Shown one piece after another: positions 10,995 to 23,999 of a DNA stretch of 64,000 bases (position 1 is its first letter; each line of letters opens with the position of its first letter). The position numbers and the translations under genes were made by a program. The DNA comes from Phallusia mammillata (taxonomy: Eukaryota > Chordata > Ascidiacea > Phlebobranchia > Ascidiidae), in contig QLIY01000294.1 of the NCBI GenBank assembly GCA_003260075.1, positions 103,576-167,575 of the forward strand. Direction: 5' to 3'. The notes below the pieces were generated by a model. It was not told the origin of the DNA, did not search any database, and saw only the letters and a program-made list of their open reading frames with translations.

Positions 10995-11554
10995 GTTTAT
11001 GGCGTTATAACGTTGTGATGCTTGCGGTACCTGTTTTTTTTTCTTTTTTTAAAGCACGAGTAAGATTATATCGTAACAATGTAGAAATTGTGATGGGTAA
11101 CAATGTGCATTGTGATGGAATAAATGTGCAACTTTTACAGCTGTGTATTACTCTATACACAAAAAGTAAAGCAGACAATAAATGCCATTTTTTCGGAATA
11201 AAAGTTCTCCATAAATTACGTAGGCGATTAAGTTGATAAAACCAGTCGTTTCGAAAACAACGCGCGGGCCACTCAGAACCTTCATGCGGGCCACATGATC
11301 ATACATTTGTATTGATCTTTAATCCCAAAAAGTTGAATAACCGAACTATGTGCTCGTAAAGCTATCTTTTGTTTGAGAAACTAATATCCTAGCCGCTTGA
11401 AAACTGTTAACAATCGATTTAACTTTAGGTAATTCATACAAGGCAATATTTATCCATACAGCATCTCGTTACGACATGCTGAGGTGGGTGTCCAATAGCA
11501 GCAAATTGAAACAGCGTAGAATACAAGAGTTTCAGGATGTATTTGGCACCCACA

Positions 11555-12127
11555 TGGGCGTCCGCAGGAAAAAATACAGGGGAGGGCAAACATCGTCACA
11601 TCGCCGTTCGTTAAACGGTATTTCCGAACAAAAATCATCTGACAGTGATACTCTTTCTTGCCAATCCCAATGTAGCAAAGTAGTGCAATAAACACAATAT
11701 TAACTATTACTGAAATATGTGGTAGGTTGGCAAACGATTTTTAACGGAAGTAGGAGTTACATACACGAACCTTATCAGATGTAACAATAGACACAGTGAA
11801 GGTATCACATATTGGCTTTTTGACATATCCATCAATGACGTAATAATATGCTTGTTACCGAGCTATTGTTAAGTAATAATGTTCGATTCATTTAATCTGT
11901 TGTAAAACCTTATCCTGTTCTGTTACAGTTACAGCTTGTATTCGGTGCGTTTAACGGGGTGAAGCCCACGACGTCTTCAGTTTACGTTCCAGGAATAGTT
12001 TTTGTATAACACTGTGTGAATGTTTATGGTGTTTTGTTTTAAGATGCGAATTTTGCGACCGTTAGCGTTTTTCTTTTTCCAGGGGGTGCACGCGCCCCCT
12101 CTTGCCCCCCGCTGCGGACGCCCATGT
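11555..12127. mobile_element. DNA transposon-like element with 16-bp TIR
   Basis: It begins ACATGGGCGTCCGCAG and ends CTGCGGACGCCCATGT, a perfect 16-bp inverted repeat about 570 bp apart. The right subterminal part is C-rich (CGCGCCCCCTCTTGCCCC). I see no clear target duplication and no transposase. A partial copy of the left part lies at 9834-10187, which supports mobility or segmental duplication. Confidence 0.65.
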
Positions 12128-13735
12128 ATGCAGTATATCTTGAATTTTGCAAACTATTTATTTTAGATGATGTTTTTATTAACTTTTCGACGTACTACTG
12201 TGTACCACTTCAGCAAGCGTTCTTGGTTCTTTAATACCAGCGGAAGAAGGCCTTGTACAAATGACAAATGACATTTTCCAATGCTTATGCCTGCGGAAGG
12301 ATGATGATTAAATAACAAGCTCTTGCGCTCGTGACAAATTACCCGACGGGTTTCTTTTTGTGTATTAACTGATGCTTACGTAGGAACGGCGTTGTAAAGG
12401 TGCATGACGAGATTGGTAACCTCTAAATCGGGCGCAGTAGAAACCTAGTAAAATAAAGGTCTAACTCTTTAGCTGGGTCGGAGCATCTTTTTGCAACAAA
12501 ACAACCCTATGCCTTTCGTTATATCAATTAGCGCCATGTTGATTAATAAGTTGCCACCAAAATTTTACGCACCAGCTGCACTTAGCATTCAAACCAAGAC
12601 TGTTCGGGATTTACTTATTTACTCACCCAGGCCACGGTCAGGCGACACAGCTCGATTATTTAGGTTGCAATGTTCGATTATGTAATTTATGTGTGTCCAA
12701 AAATTGATCCCCAACTAAAGTTTTAAAACAGGTTTAGTTCAGTCACCCATTTCGCTTGTTACATGCACAACTTTGGATGCCTTGAAGTGGGTTTTTAAAA
12801 CGAGCTTCTTTAAAGACCGAAACTTACAATAAAAAACATTTTCTTTTGCTTTTAATTCACAGAATTCAAATTTACCTTAATTTTTGCAAGTTAAACATAC
12901 AGCATGTAACGTACATTTGGCGTTGTCCATTTTAGAAAACATACCCGATGAACCTCGGTGTGTAAGATCTGAAGATAGAAGGCAGTACTACGTACAACCT
13001 GTCGTTTCCGTTTTAATGTCTATAAATATACTGCGAAATTGGCCTTACCTGCAGTTCTGTTGTTTATGCAGATTGTAGGAGGGTTTGGTTAAAGTTAGAG
13101 TTGTGGTGTTACAAATGTTAGGAAAGAGGCTGGGTTGGCTTTATATAATTAGTCGATCATAACAACAAGCGCTTTATATCAGCCCTTATCACACGTATCA
13201 CTCGGTAGTTAATTTAATGAGTCAAACAATATGTTTACCAAACAAAAAAAGTTTAAATCAGAATAAAACGCAAATCAAAACGAAATAAAATCGCCAATGT
13301 ACAAATTGAAAGTTCAAATTATGTAGAAAAGGCAAATCAACTACGAAATGAAATGCATTTTGTCCGAGCTCGAGTTTTCTTTGCCGCAATAGAAACCTAA
13401 GTGTGGTTGCGCAAAGTGTTTTTTCAGTACACTTTCTAACCACGTATTCGTTATGTAATTGGGACAGAAGTCGTCTGCTTCAAACGAACTGTGTAATACA
13501 GATGAAACAATTTTTCGCTTACGCAGTGCTTACTTTTTTTCTGTTTGCAAATTATACATAAATTCACCAAAAACAAATATATAGGGGCTGCTTCTAAAAA
13601 AGTCAATTGTGACTCCAACTGCACCCCTTTTGTTTGAACGCTTGTTTCACATGTTTACCCGTATGTTTATTATTCTACGTGGGCGCGGAAACAAATAAAT
13701 AAAATTGATGGATTAGTTTTTTTGGAACCCCAACG
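12128..13735. other. Intergenic, nothing recognised
   Basis: AT-rich sequence. The small frames at 12491-12685 and 12884-13078 have no recognisable domains. Nothing else stands out. Confidence 0.5.
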
Positions 13736-13741
13736 TTTATT

Positions 13742-13907
13742 GCATACACGACTTTGCACGTCTAAAGTTTCCTAACGAGCTTCTTGCATTCAAACATATA
13801 AGGGTACATGTACAACTTTACACGTTTAAAGCGGGTTTCCTAACGAGCTTCGTACAGTCAAACATATGACGTTACATGTACGACTTTACACGTTTAAACC
13901 GGGTTTT
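13742..13907 (+). repeat. Short tandem repeat, about 2.5 units of roughly 65-70 bp
   Basis: The motif ACGACTTTGCACGT...TTTCCTAACGAGCTTC...CAAACATAT recurs in diverged form three times; TACATGTACAACTTTACACG and TACATGTACGACTTTACACG are the clearest pair. A related single unit is near 12763-12810. Immediately downstream at 14039-14085 a 24-base unit AGTTCAAAAAACATGCCAGACG is repeated twice. Confidence 0.6.
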
Positions 13908-14396
13908 ATAATTTCGTTGCAGAAAAAGAGAAGTTTTGTGCATTTTTTACTTTTTTGAGGATTTTAATTTACACATAAAACATTTTTTAGCAAGTCAAAC
14001 ATACAGATAATTTACAACAAACGTTGTTAAAAAAAAACAGTTCAAAAAACATGCCAGACGTCAGTTCAAAAAACATGCCAGACGATGTTGTTTCGTTTTA
14101 ACATAATGACAGGTAATAGGTAGCGGTAGCGCAGTCTTTAAGATTGGCAAAGAACCAAATTAATTATATATTGTATGCGTGTAGGTATAGCGTAGTTGTT
14201 TTTCTGCGGTTTGTCAAATCGGTTTTATCGCGCAAGGAACAGTTTATCGGTTTTGTCGGTACGCTCAATGCCAGGTAAAGGATAGAAAGATGTTTTTCAA
14301 ATAAATTATTGTTGAAGCTAAGTTATTTTAGCACAACTCTGCCTGCAAAAACAAACAAAATCTTTTATTAACAGTTGCTACATACAAATAATAGAC

Positions 14397-17300
14397 ATGC
14401 TGTGGTTATTGTTACTGCTGTTTTTCGTCGGATGCGCGGAAGGTGAATGTCCGGGTGAGGATCTCAGTCTCGCTCCTCGACCTTATACAAGTAAGTTTGC
14501 CTTGTTACAAATCAATTTGAAATATGACCTTGTAGTAGAATATTTTTATTTGTTTCTGCCATTTCCAAATTTACCGACCTTTATCACCCTACGTCATCCA
14601 GACCGAATAGCGATCTGCATTTGGTTAAACATTAAAATTTGAATAATTTCGGACCTAGTTTAGGTTGTGTCTGTTGGTCTGGCTTTTTTGAACTCCGTGG
14701 TTGTGTCTTAGTCCAGGAATGGCAAGTTGAGAGTTGTATATACGATAGAGCTACTAACGTAAGAACTTACAGTTGTTTCCGGTGGGTGACGTAAAGAGTC
14801 TAATTATTAAAAAAAAACAGTGAGACTGAGTTAAGGTTATGAACTAAATTTAACATCAAGAACTGAGTTTTTAGGCTGAATATGAAACTTAAGACCAACC
14901 CTAACAGCCCTATCGTTTTTCCATTTTTTAACACCATTTTTAACACAAATTTTTAACACAAATTACATTTGCCTGCGACACCTACCGGAATTTAGCAAAC
15001 CTGGCTACTGTGAGTTCTTACGTTAGCAGCTCCACCAACTTACACATCTTCAGGACAGATAGGCGCTCTCCTTTTCAGAAGGATTTTAGTCAGCAGTTTC
15101 GAGATCTTTATGCTATTACGCAAAATTATCCTCCAACTTGACTGACCAAGAATGGTTATAACAATAGGAAATGGATGAAATTGCATAGTTACATTACGAA
15201 ATCCAAGGTGTGTTTCTCTGTGCAAACGGTTAATAACATACATCTCTGTTTCACCGTAGTTGACTTGCAGTAGAGGGGTTTGCAAAGTACAGTCTTTAGG
15301 CTGGACCACCTTTAGTTTTACACCTCAAAGTCATAAAAAATACTTTTACCTTACCATCCTTACTTTTAACCGCGGGTCTGTCAACCGGGGGTAAATTTAA
15401 CATGCGCTGTTAGTAATAAGAGCAAGCCAACTTTGTTATGTATGCGAAATATGGTGTTTGAGAAACATGGAGCTAAATTTACCATGAAAAATAGGTAAAC
15501 GATAGTAAAACCGGGTTTAAACCTGTGCATTAAACGTTCTTATAAGAACTTAACAGGCGATTGCTTTTGTGTTTGCATGACGGAACTGTACTGTTGTTGT
15601 CATATTTACAGCAGATAAACACGAGACAAATTAAGACATTGAGTTGCGAGGTAAGAAGAACGTTATTAGGTGATGACCATTGTCACGTTCTGTTTTCACG
15701 GGTTGACTAAAGACGAGACTGACTGTCGGAAGTTCCTTAACAGCTCACGCACGTGTACTCTGATCGGCAACAAACTTTTCCTTTTACATTTATTCACGTT
15801 CAACAACTTTATCCACACATAATCAAAACAACGAAAACAACAAATTCACTAGTCCGGCGCTTCTTCGGAGTTATCTCTCTATACGTATATAAATCGTGAG
15901 ATAGCGGCTTTTATAAAACTTGCGTTACAATAAGAGGGGTAAAAGGGGGGGGGGCCAACAAATTCAATAGTCCGGCGCTTCTTCGGAGTTATCTCTCTAT
16001 GCGTATATAAATCGTGAGATAGCGGCTCTTATAAAACTTGCGTTACAATAAGAGGGGTAAAACGCGTCAAATCGCTATGACCATTTCCCATAGATAAAAC
16101 AATAAACACTGCAACGGGTACCGGCGATGCGATAAAACTGGCACATTAAGACAAAAACAAAAGAATAGCGTCTGCAACAATAGATTCTAGACCAGGGTGG
16201 GCAACCTTTGTTACTGTGGGGCCAATTATAAATGTCAAAGTTGGATCGCGGGCCGCACATGTGTACAACACAAAGTAATTTTGCTTTGTTGCTTACCAAA
16301 TATGCTAAACTACAAGTATAATTCGTATTTGATTTCAGCCACATTTTGCCAGGTGGCAGAAAACTAGCATCAGGCGCATTAATGAGCTCAAAAATATGTA
16401 ATAATTGGACTCGTTTGCCAGTACTTTTGAAATCCAAGCTCTGCGGGCCGCACAACCTTTAAAGAAGGGCCGCAGGTTGCCCACATCTGTTCTAGACGAA
16501 TAGAAATTGCACATGACCCGTGGTAACCGGCTCGCGGGATATTGTCATGGGACGGCCTAGAGCAGTGGTTCCCAACCTGGGGTTCGCGATGGTTTCAGGG
16601 GGTCCGTGAAGGCAAACATTTCTAGTACAGTAACCAACAGGGGGGGGGGACAGTGGTTCCCAACCTGGGGTTCGCGACAGTTGTTACCCCCATTGTGACT
16701 TTACAACACACATGAACAATAGAATTTATGGTGCTCTGTTTCAAGCTTTGCGCTCTAGAAAGTTTGTCTCTTTGTTGCATTGACTGCTACAGTACAGAAA
16801 ATTGAGATTTATGGACTGTGAAGGTTAATTGTGCCCAAAAAGGAAAAAAAAACGTATAATGCAAGAAACGAAAAACAGAGAAAGACTTAAGGAAAATTAC
16901 ATTGGGGGTCCGCAGGCGCATAAAATTTTTGAAAGGGGTCCGTGACTATAAAAAGGTTGGGAACCACTGGTCTGGGATATTTGTGCCAAGCATACCCAAT
17001 ACAAACAGCGCGCTTACGTAAAGAATATTAATCAATGTTATCCTTGTTTCTGACCCTGCAGCTGTTGTTGTGGTACGGGGGGGGGGTGTGACTACAAAAA
17101 GGTTTGGAACCACTGGTCTGGGATATTTGTGCCAATCATACCCAATACAAACAGCGCGCTTACGTAAAGAATAGTAATCAATGTTATCCTTGTTTCTGAC
17201 CCTGCAGCTGTTGTTGTGGTACTGCGGCATACTCTAGGGGTGGCGATCGCCTCATTTTCTCTCCCTAAGATCCCTCACTAATTTAAATCAATAGATTTGA

Positions 17301-20300
17301 GGGAAAAAAGACAGTTCCGGCAAAAACTTCTATTGGTTACGTTTTATTTCAAATCGTCCAAACATACTAAGAAACTGTTCTGAAAAAAAAAACCATAGCA
17401 TTGTGTAAAGCGTCGGTCTTGTTACGGCGCCACAGTCGTGAGTTAACACTCAGAATTCAGAATGATTAAGCAAAAACCTACGCACAAAAACGTAAAGTGT
17501 TACCCAGTGGATGAGGTGCCAACAACAATTAGTTTTGTTGCTGACTAATGCGACATTCTAAATCGTTTCTAACCACAGCGGTTTTAATTTGGTCATTGTC
17601 ACGTAAAGGAGACGTAAAGATTACTTTTAAATTGATTTCGAATTGTTGTTTTGATATTGTACATAAATATTCAAACATTGAGGACATGCGAGTTCAGGAG
17701 TCGCCAAGCAAGTTGAAGAGATAATTGGTCGTCGGCCACATCTATCACTGCCCAGGGCGTTTTGTGGCTATTATTTCTTTATTGTTTTGGTATTAATCGT
17801 AGTAGGCAGCATGCATAACGGGATGGATGTTGACAGATGCAAACAAGCCAAATGTTGCCTTCAGTTACATAAACGTTGTGCGTGACGTTTCCTAGGATTA
17901 ATTTAGTTTGTGTGCTTCGCTTTTATTCTTTTTTTATTTCAAAACCGAAAACTCGGGCAACACTATTCTTTTCATTTTATGTCTTTACTTACAGAACCTG
18001 ATAATCTCTCAGTGTGCGAGAAACCGTATCGTGATCCCAACTGCACCTGTCCTTCTTCACTGTTCGAATGTGCTTGTCACAAGTTTGGTCGGTGTGGGGA
18101 CAGACCAGGTTGCATCGAGATGTCAAAGGTAATTGACTGGTGGAACGACTGTGGTGATTGGAGCGACGTGTTTAGTGAGATTTGTCCTGAAGGCTGGTTT
18201 CAGTGTGACTGCTTTAACACTACTTGCAAAGGTGCTGCTGGGTGTGTGTGGGAGGGGGATCGATGTGATGGCTGGATAAATTGTTCAGATGGCAGTGATG
18301 AGGTTAATTGCACTTCTCCAGCTTGTAGGTTTGAATGCGATTGTCACAAAACAAAGAACTGCACAACTGGCATTGGTTGCATCCACAAATACTATCAATG
18401 TGATGGATATAATACCTGTGGAGATTGGAGTGACGAAGTTAATTGCACTTGTCCAGTTGATACATTTGAATGCGATTGCTACAAAATAAGGAATTGTACA
18501 ACTGGCAATGGTTGCATCAAAAAAGACTGGGAATGTGATGGAATTATTGACTGCGAAGATAGGAGTGATGAAGTTAATTGCTCTTGTCCGCCTAATAAGT
18601 TTCAATGTGCATGTGTTGGCATGAAACAATGCCATATCAGTAAGAAGGGAAGTTGTATTGATCGATCATTATTATGTGATGGAAATCGTGACTGTTTTGA
18701 TGGTAGTGATGAGACACATTACACATGTAACTGCCATGGAGATTACGCTAGATGTTCGTGTGATCCTGGTAACAAACATTGCCCATCTTCTGGTAGATGT
18801 ATACCTTTTGACTGGATTAGTGACACATTTAGGGACTGCTTTGATGGAAGTGACGAACTTTGTTCCGTCTTCAACTTTACATGTCAATCTTGCACAATGT
18901 TTGCCACAACTTGTAAGAGTGAACAGCTTGCCAGGTATCTTGTTCATTCCACAGTTCCAGCAGAGTGCAACACAGTATTTCAACCATCGTGTGTTGATGA
19001 CATCAACAGTTGTAAAAGCAAAAATGTGATTTGTGTCTCATCTAACTGCAAAAAAATAGAAAAAAGTTGTCAGATACATTTCATTTGTGAAAACGGAAAT
19101 ATCATCACGGGAAGTGACTTTTGTGATTTAGCTAGTAGTTGCAGTGACAATAGCGACGAAATAATGTCAGGATTTGGATTTAAATGCTCAGGATCATCGA
19201 GACAAGGTGTTTGTGTTTTGCCTCAAGTCAACATTTATGATTCAATAGCTCAATGTTCCGATAAATCTGATCTTTGTTTTGCCAACGGACAGTTCAAATG
19301 TTTTCAGTGCTTGGATAAAAAGTTGATCATATCACCCACGCAAGTATGTGATGGTGTAGTGGATTGCTTTGACATGTCAGATGAATGTTTGTGTTTGAAT
19401 CAAAGTTTGTGTAATGATATAAGAGGTGCTTGTCCGTCAAATCAGATGCATTGCCAAAATAGATCAGTTTGTTCGGTTCAAAGTGGAAAGTTGTGCAATT
19501 CAAGCGTGCAATGTATTGACCAAATAAACACAAAATACTGTTCATTTCCAGATAATTTTGACCGAACTCAGTGCCTGCCAGAAAAGATTGAAGGCCTGGG
19601 ACTTGACGAAATATTTAAGTGTGCGAGAAATGACAACAAATGGTTGAGGACTGTGTTTGATATTTCGCTAAGTAGAGGGTTTGAAGCCAAAGCTTTTGTG
19701 AATTTAATATGTGATGGAAAAGTTGAAGACCATTTGGGGTTACGTGGTGAAGTTAATTGTTCAAATATGTTTTATTGCTTTTCGAGAGACAAAATTAGCA
19801 TAAGAAACACCGATGTGTGCGATGGAAAAGTCGATTGTGACGATGGCTCAGATGAATTTCAAGAACTTTGTAACCAAAATCGATTTTATTGTAAAACCAA
19901 ACAAGCTGTTTCTATTGACAATAATACTGTTTGTGACGGAATTATCGATTGCGACAATGAATCTGATGAAAGCAGATGCCGTTGTGGAAAGAAAAGGTTT
20001 TATTGCACAAACAAACAACCTCTGTCCGTTGAATGGAAATTGGTGCAAAATGGAATTCAAGATTGTTCGGATGGAAGTGATGAATGTGTAAATTTGGCTG
20101 GCGATGTGTTTGCAGACGTCAATGAAATGGTTGCCAATCCCATATACCGAGCAATTTTCTGGGTAACCGCTCTGTTGGCCTTGGGAGGAAATTTGTTTGT
20201 GTTTGTTGCAACTGCTCACAGCTTATGGAATGTAGACAGAAACCAAAACGTTTTCATCAACACCAGTGTTTTCTTTCTCAATCTCTGTTGCTCAGACTTC

Positions 20301-21296
20301 CTCATGGGAATTTATTTGCTTGCAGTTATAATACAAGGAACTCGATTTTCTGGCTCATATTGTTTGTTTGACAAGGAATGGCGAACAAGTAGCTTGTGTT
20401 CAGGGCTTGGAGCACTTGCAATTATGTCATCTGAGGGATCAGCCTTTACTATGACAGCAATGACCACTTTTCGCCTTTTATCCGCCTATAAGCCATTTGT
20501 AATTCGAAATTTAGGTGTTTCTAGAGTTTTACTTGTTGAATTGTTTTGCTGGATTTTTGCTGTTGTTTTGGCAACTTTTCCCTTACTAAAAGTTACTTCA
20601 GCATATTTTACAACTGATGTTTGGTTTCCCAACAACATTTTTGGAAATGATTTTGTTTCGATAGAAAACATGTCACTTCTTGCAGAAAGAATTTCTGGTG
20701 TAGAACCTGGTGGTTGGAATGATGTGAAACAAATAATAACGCAGACATTTCCTCGTAACCCTATCCAAGGAGAGTTTGGATACTACGGAGAAACAAGCGT
20801 ATGTATGCCACGTTTGTTTGCCACAACCAATGAATTTGCTTGGGAATATTCAACGTTTCTCATTACGATCAACTTCCTCATGTTCATGTATATGGTGGTT
20901 GCATATTATCTAATCTTCAAAAAGAGTAACCGCAGAAAAGAATCCAAAAGCAATGATGTCAGCTCCAAGATGCAGAAGAGAATCTCGAGGTTAATTTTAA
21001 CCGATTTCTGTTGCTGGATTCCAATTTGTGTCATGGGATATTTGAGTATTGGAGGAATAAGGATGCCAGCAGATGCTTATGTGTTAAGCGCTTGTTTGTT
21101 GCTTCCTATCAACAGCGCCCTTAATCCCTTGCTTTACTCAAAAGCGTTGGAAGATCAACTTACCAGGGCAAAGAAACGACTGGAAGAGAAAATGTCCTCA
21201 ATCTGGGAATCTACCAATCGCTCATCGAATTTGGCTGTGAGGTACAATGCTGATACAGTGGAAGAAAGCGACAGAGTGGTTGAGATCGTTGGATGA
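14397..21296 (+). CDS. LDLa-repeat rhodopsin-class GPCR (GRL101/RXFP-like, without LRRs)
   Basis: Two exons: 14397-14490 and 17995-21296, giving 1131 residues. Exon 1 encodes a signal peptide (MLWLLLLLFFVGCAEG) and ends in phase 1 at a GTAAGT donor; exon 2 starts after CTTACAG in the matching phase, so the ATG at 14397 is preferred over in-exon starts. Residues about 50-735 hold about 12 LDL-receptor class A modules, most with the CDG...DC.DGSDE calcium-binding signature; a few (modules 1, 7, 8) lack part of it. The seven helices span about 750-1080: GN in TM1, NLCCSDFLMGIYLL in TM2, a TM3 ending TTFRLL instead of ERW/DRY, a long second extracellular loop containing GYYGETSVCMPRLF, CCWIP in TM6 and NPLLY in TM7. 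The layout resembles mollusc GRL101 and vertebrate relaxin receptors RXFP1/2, but no leucine-rich repeats are present. Ligand unknown. Both exon ends and the stop (TGA) look sound. Confidence 0.9.
16193..16489 (-). mobile_element. hAT MITE, same family as 10716, perfect TSD
   Basis: The left end CAGGGTGGGCAACC and right end GGTTGCCCACATCTG form an imperfect inverted repeat. TTCTAGAC occurs at 16185-16192 and 16490-16497, a perfect 8-bp duplication. The interior is the reverse complement of the element at 10716-10994. Confidence 0.85.
16563..16969. mobile_element. hAT-type MITE, TIR CAGTGGTTCCCAACC
   Basis: The left end CAGTGGTTCCCAACCTGGGG pairs with the right end AAGGTTGGGAACCACTG. The left 30 bases occur twice, on either side of the poly-G run near 16641, and the right end plus its flank occurs again after the poly-G run near 17079. 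Flanking 8-mers are only weakly alike, so the target duplication is uncertain. Right ends of the same family occur at about 23320-23337 and 53805-53822. Confidence 0.65.
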
Positions 21297-21306
21297 ATAC
21301 AACCAA

Positions 21307-21312
21307 AATAAA
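21307..21312 (+). promoter_or_regulatory. Candidate polyadenylation signal of the LDLa-GPCR
   Basis: AATAAA lies 11 bases after the TGA stop. It is the only canonical hexamer in the first 500 bases downstream on this strand, but it is unusually close to the stop, so a more distal variant signal may be used. Confidence 0.35.
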
Positions 21313-23638
21313 CTTAAACCATAGTAAATATCCGTAAAACATTAGTGTTTAATCATGTTATATCTTATCGATTTTATCGTCATGTACATATGCTTGTGTG
21401 AACATTTACGACTTTAAGAAAAGTATGATGTTTATGTATTTTTGTATGTGCTATGTTGTAAGGCAAAGTTTCTTCGATAGGAACAAAATGATGATGCTAG
21501 GGGTCAAGCTAGATTTTCAAAAATCTGAAAGAGTTAATTATTAGTACTGCTCAATACCGCCTTTATTAAATTGTATTGTCGCATCACCCGCCACACGAAT
21601 TCCGTTGTTTTAAATCCTACGCAATGAAATCTTTGAAAGAACGTCCGTCAGACTACAGTGCAAAGTGGCCTGAAAAGATTGCAGATAAAATGCCAAAAAT
21701 CAGATTTATCTTGTACTATTGCAAGTGACGTATTTAATCACGTATCTAAAACAGACTTCCTCGACGAATATTGCACAAAGCATGGTTTGGGAGAAAGGCT
21801 TTCCCAATCTGGTAATTAAATCGAGTGCTAATGCCAAAGCAGTTAACAAAAGACCTCTGACTCTAGGCGGTTTTATAGCAACCCTCCGTAAACCGCCCTT
21901 GAGCTAACAACATTTTGTTTGCATTGTCACGTTATCGAAATTACATTGTTAACCCTTTGGTTTCGAAAAAAACAAGGACACCGAAAAAACATATTGGTAA
22001 TTGAGTCAAGTGCCTAACGTGTCTTAGTGTATTTTACCGTATGATCACAACCGACCGCACGAACCTGGCGGGGTACAGTTGGTTGCATATAACCGTGGTT
22101 GAACTCGCAGGTTTGGCCCGTTACTAACCAATCACCATTAAGGGAAGCAGCGAAGATGCTACAACCCAAAAACAACTAAAGTGCCACAAGTTGCAAAGCA
22201 AAAAAAGGCTTTGGCTGGGGGGGGGGACAACCCAAAACAACTAAAGTGCCACAAGTTGCAAAGCAAAAAAAGGCTTTGGCTGGGGGGGGGGCTGTAAATA
22301 ATTTTGGGTAAAACGACCGAGAGATCTCTGGATATAGCAGCGACATACCCAACTATTTTGGGCAAACTGTTTTGTTGCCCGGGGGGGGGGGATTGTACTA
22401 ATTTCGCTTAGTAAACACGTGTTTGAATTAGCACATATAAAAGTGGTACGGTAAACTGTATGACTCCTTGTGTTGTCTTCGGTGTCAAATAGAAAGCAAA
22501 GCAACATTGCCATGCATTACATAATTGTTGTTTCCAAATACAAATAGTGCTGTGAGAATTCAAAGCTATGTAGTGTAAGTAAGTTATAGTGTAACCGTTA
22601 GCAACGAAAGGCGACCTCAGACATCGAATTTAGTCCGTCAATAGGCCCAAGTTTAATATAACTGTTTTTACAAAAAATACGTATAAATGAGTGAAAATTA
22701 TGAATTTTTGTATTGTCATTTACAAAACCTTACGATATTTTAATCCCCAAACCCTCGCGAAATAAAATTAACCATTAACAAAACGTGTAATAATTTTGCT
22801 TTATCAAGCTTTATCAAATTCCCATTTCGCAGTACTTCTAATACGCTAAGCCTAAAATCTGTCGTTTTGCGAAACAATTTTGGCGCATCACGGCACGCAA
22901 CCTTATACGGATTGGTTTGCGCGTATTACGCTGTAACCTATAAATTAGGGACCGGTTTAAAACGAAGTGGCACTCTTGACAAGAAACACTCCCGCAAAAG
23001 AACCGAGCATAACATTTGTTTGTGAAAATTTAGACCGCCCATGATGCATCAAAAGCCAAATATTTAAATGTATAGTTAAAAATTTTATCAATGGGGTTAT
23101 ATCGTACTAGGCAAAGATTAATAAGGGGTCGAGGCACCAAAAACCTTAGGAGCGCTGCTCTAGGTTAATCAAATAATAACATCAGTTAGCTAAAAATTGT
23201 TTGTGATAAGAAGTGAAGTCAGTTTTAGTGCGAATTACCTGATAAACGTAAGTACATACTCCAAAAAGTGTGGGGGGGGGGCACCGCGTAGTAGGCATAG
23301 GTTATTAAGGGGTCACGCCCCAAAAAGGTTGGGAACCGCTGCTCTAGGTTAATCAAATAATAACATCAGTTAGCAGAAAAATGTATGTGATAAAAAGTGA
23401 AGTCAGTTTAGTGCGAATTACCTGATAAACGTAAGTACATACTCCAAAAAGTGTGACTGAGCTCAAAGTTGCATTGAGAGTGGTATACTGCAAAATGTTT
23501 TTGTATGGAAACGTCTCGATAAGATAGGTAAAAAATTAACAAAGTAACCTTGGTTGACGTTTTATGCTAATTCAATCTCAATCCCAAAATACGTGTCATG
23601 TATCCCTGCGCATCTCGTAAATGGGTAAAATCACTTAC
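21313..23638. other. Convergent intergenic region between GPCR and CUB array
   Basis: No gene recognised. It has poly-G-flanked duplications: 22161-22218 versus 22228-22281 (plus further poly-G at 22381-22391), and 23165-23271 versus 23343-23453. A hAT right end (AAAAAGGTTGGGAACCGCTG) precedes the second of these. Confidence 0.6.
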
Positions 23639-23999
23639 GTAGACAAAATCGTATCCTGGTTGTATGCTAAAGGGGTCGAAGTTAAATTCAAATTGACCAG
23701 GTTCATCGGCTGTAAACTCCCATATACAAACAGCATCGTTATCATATGGTGCTGGATAGTTTGGTGACGTGATCGTAACAGGTAGACTGGGAATAGTCGT
23801 AACTCCACACCGACTGGATTGTACTAAATCACAATAAAACAACATGTTTAAACTTTTATGCCAACACACTTCCAGAAAGGAAATAGAAGTACAGAATTTG
23901 AATAATTTTAAAGCAAACTTTTTGCATAAAGCCCCAAAACTCCGTGTTCAAGAACAATTGTCCATTGCGTTTGTTGCCTTGGTCATGAGGCTCCAATGT

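Larger units (their letters stand above)
14491..17994 (+). other. Intron 1 of the LDLa-GPCR gene
   Basis: A 3.5-kb intron bounded by GTAAGT and CTTACAG. It contains two hAT MITEs (16193-16489, 16563-16969), and two duplications around poly-G runs: 15838-15943 versus 15956-16062 and 16938-17078 versus 17087-17223. No other coding sequence is supported; the 15040-15309 minus frame shows no domain. Confidence 0.75.

Noticed and set aside
13742-13907. CRISPR-like array
   Set aside because: The repeats are long, diverged and without uniform spacers, and the window is eukaryotic; a simple tandem repeat explains it.
18285-18635. Minus- and other-frame open frames within the receptor exon (18285-20219)
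   Set aside because: They are antisense or shifted shadows of LDLa repeats, whose regular codons keep other frames open.
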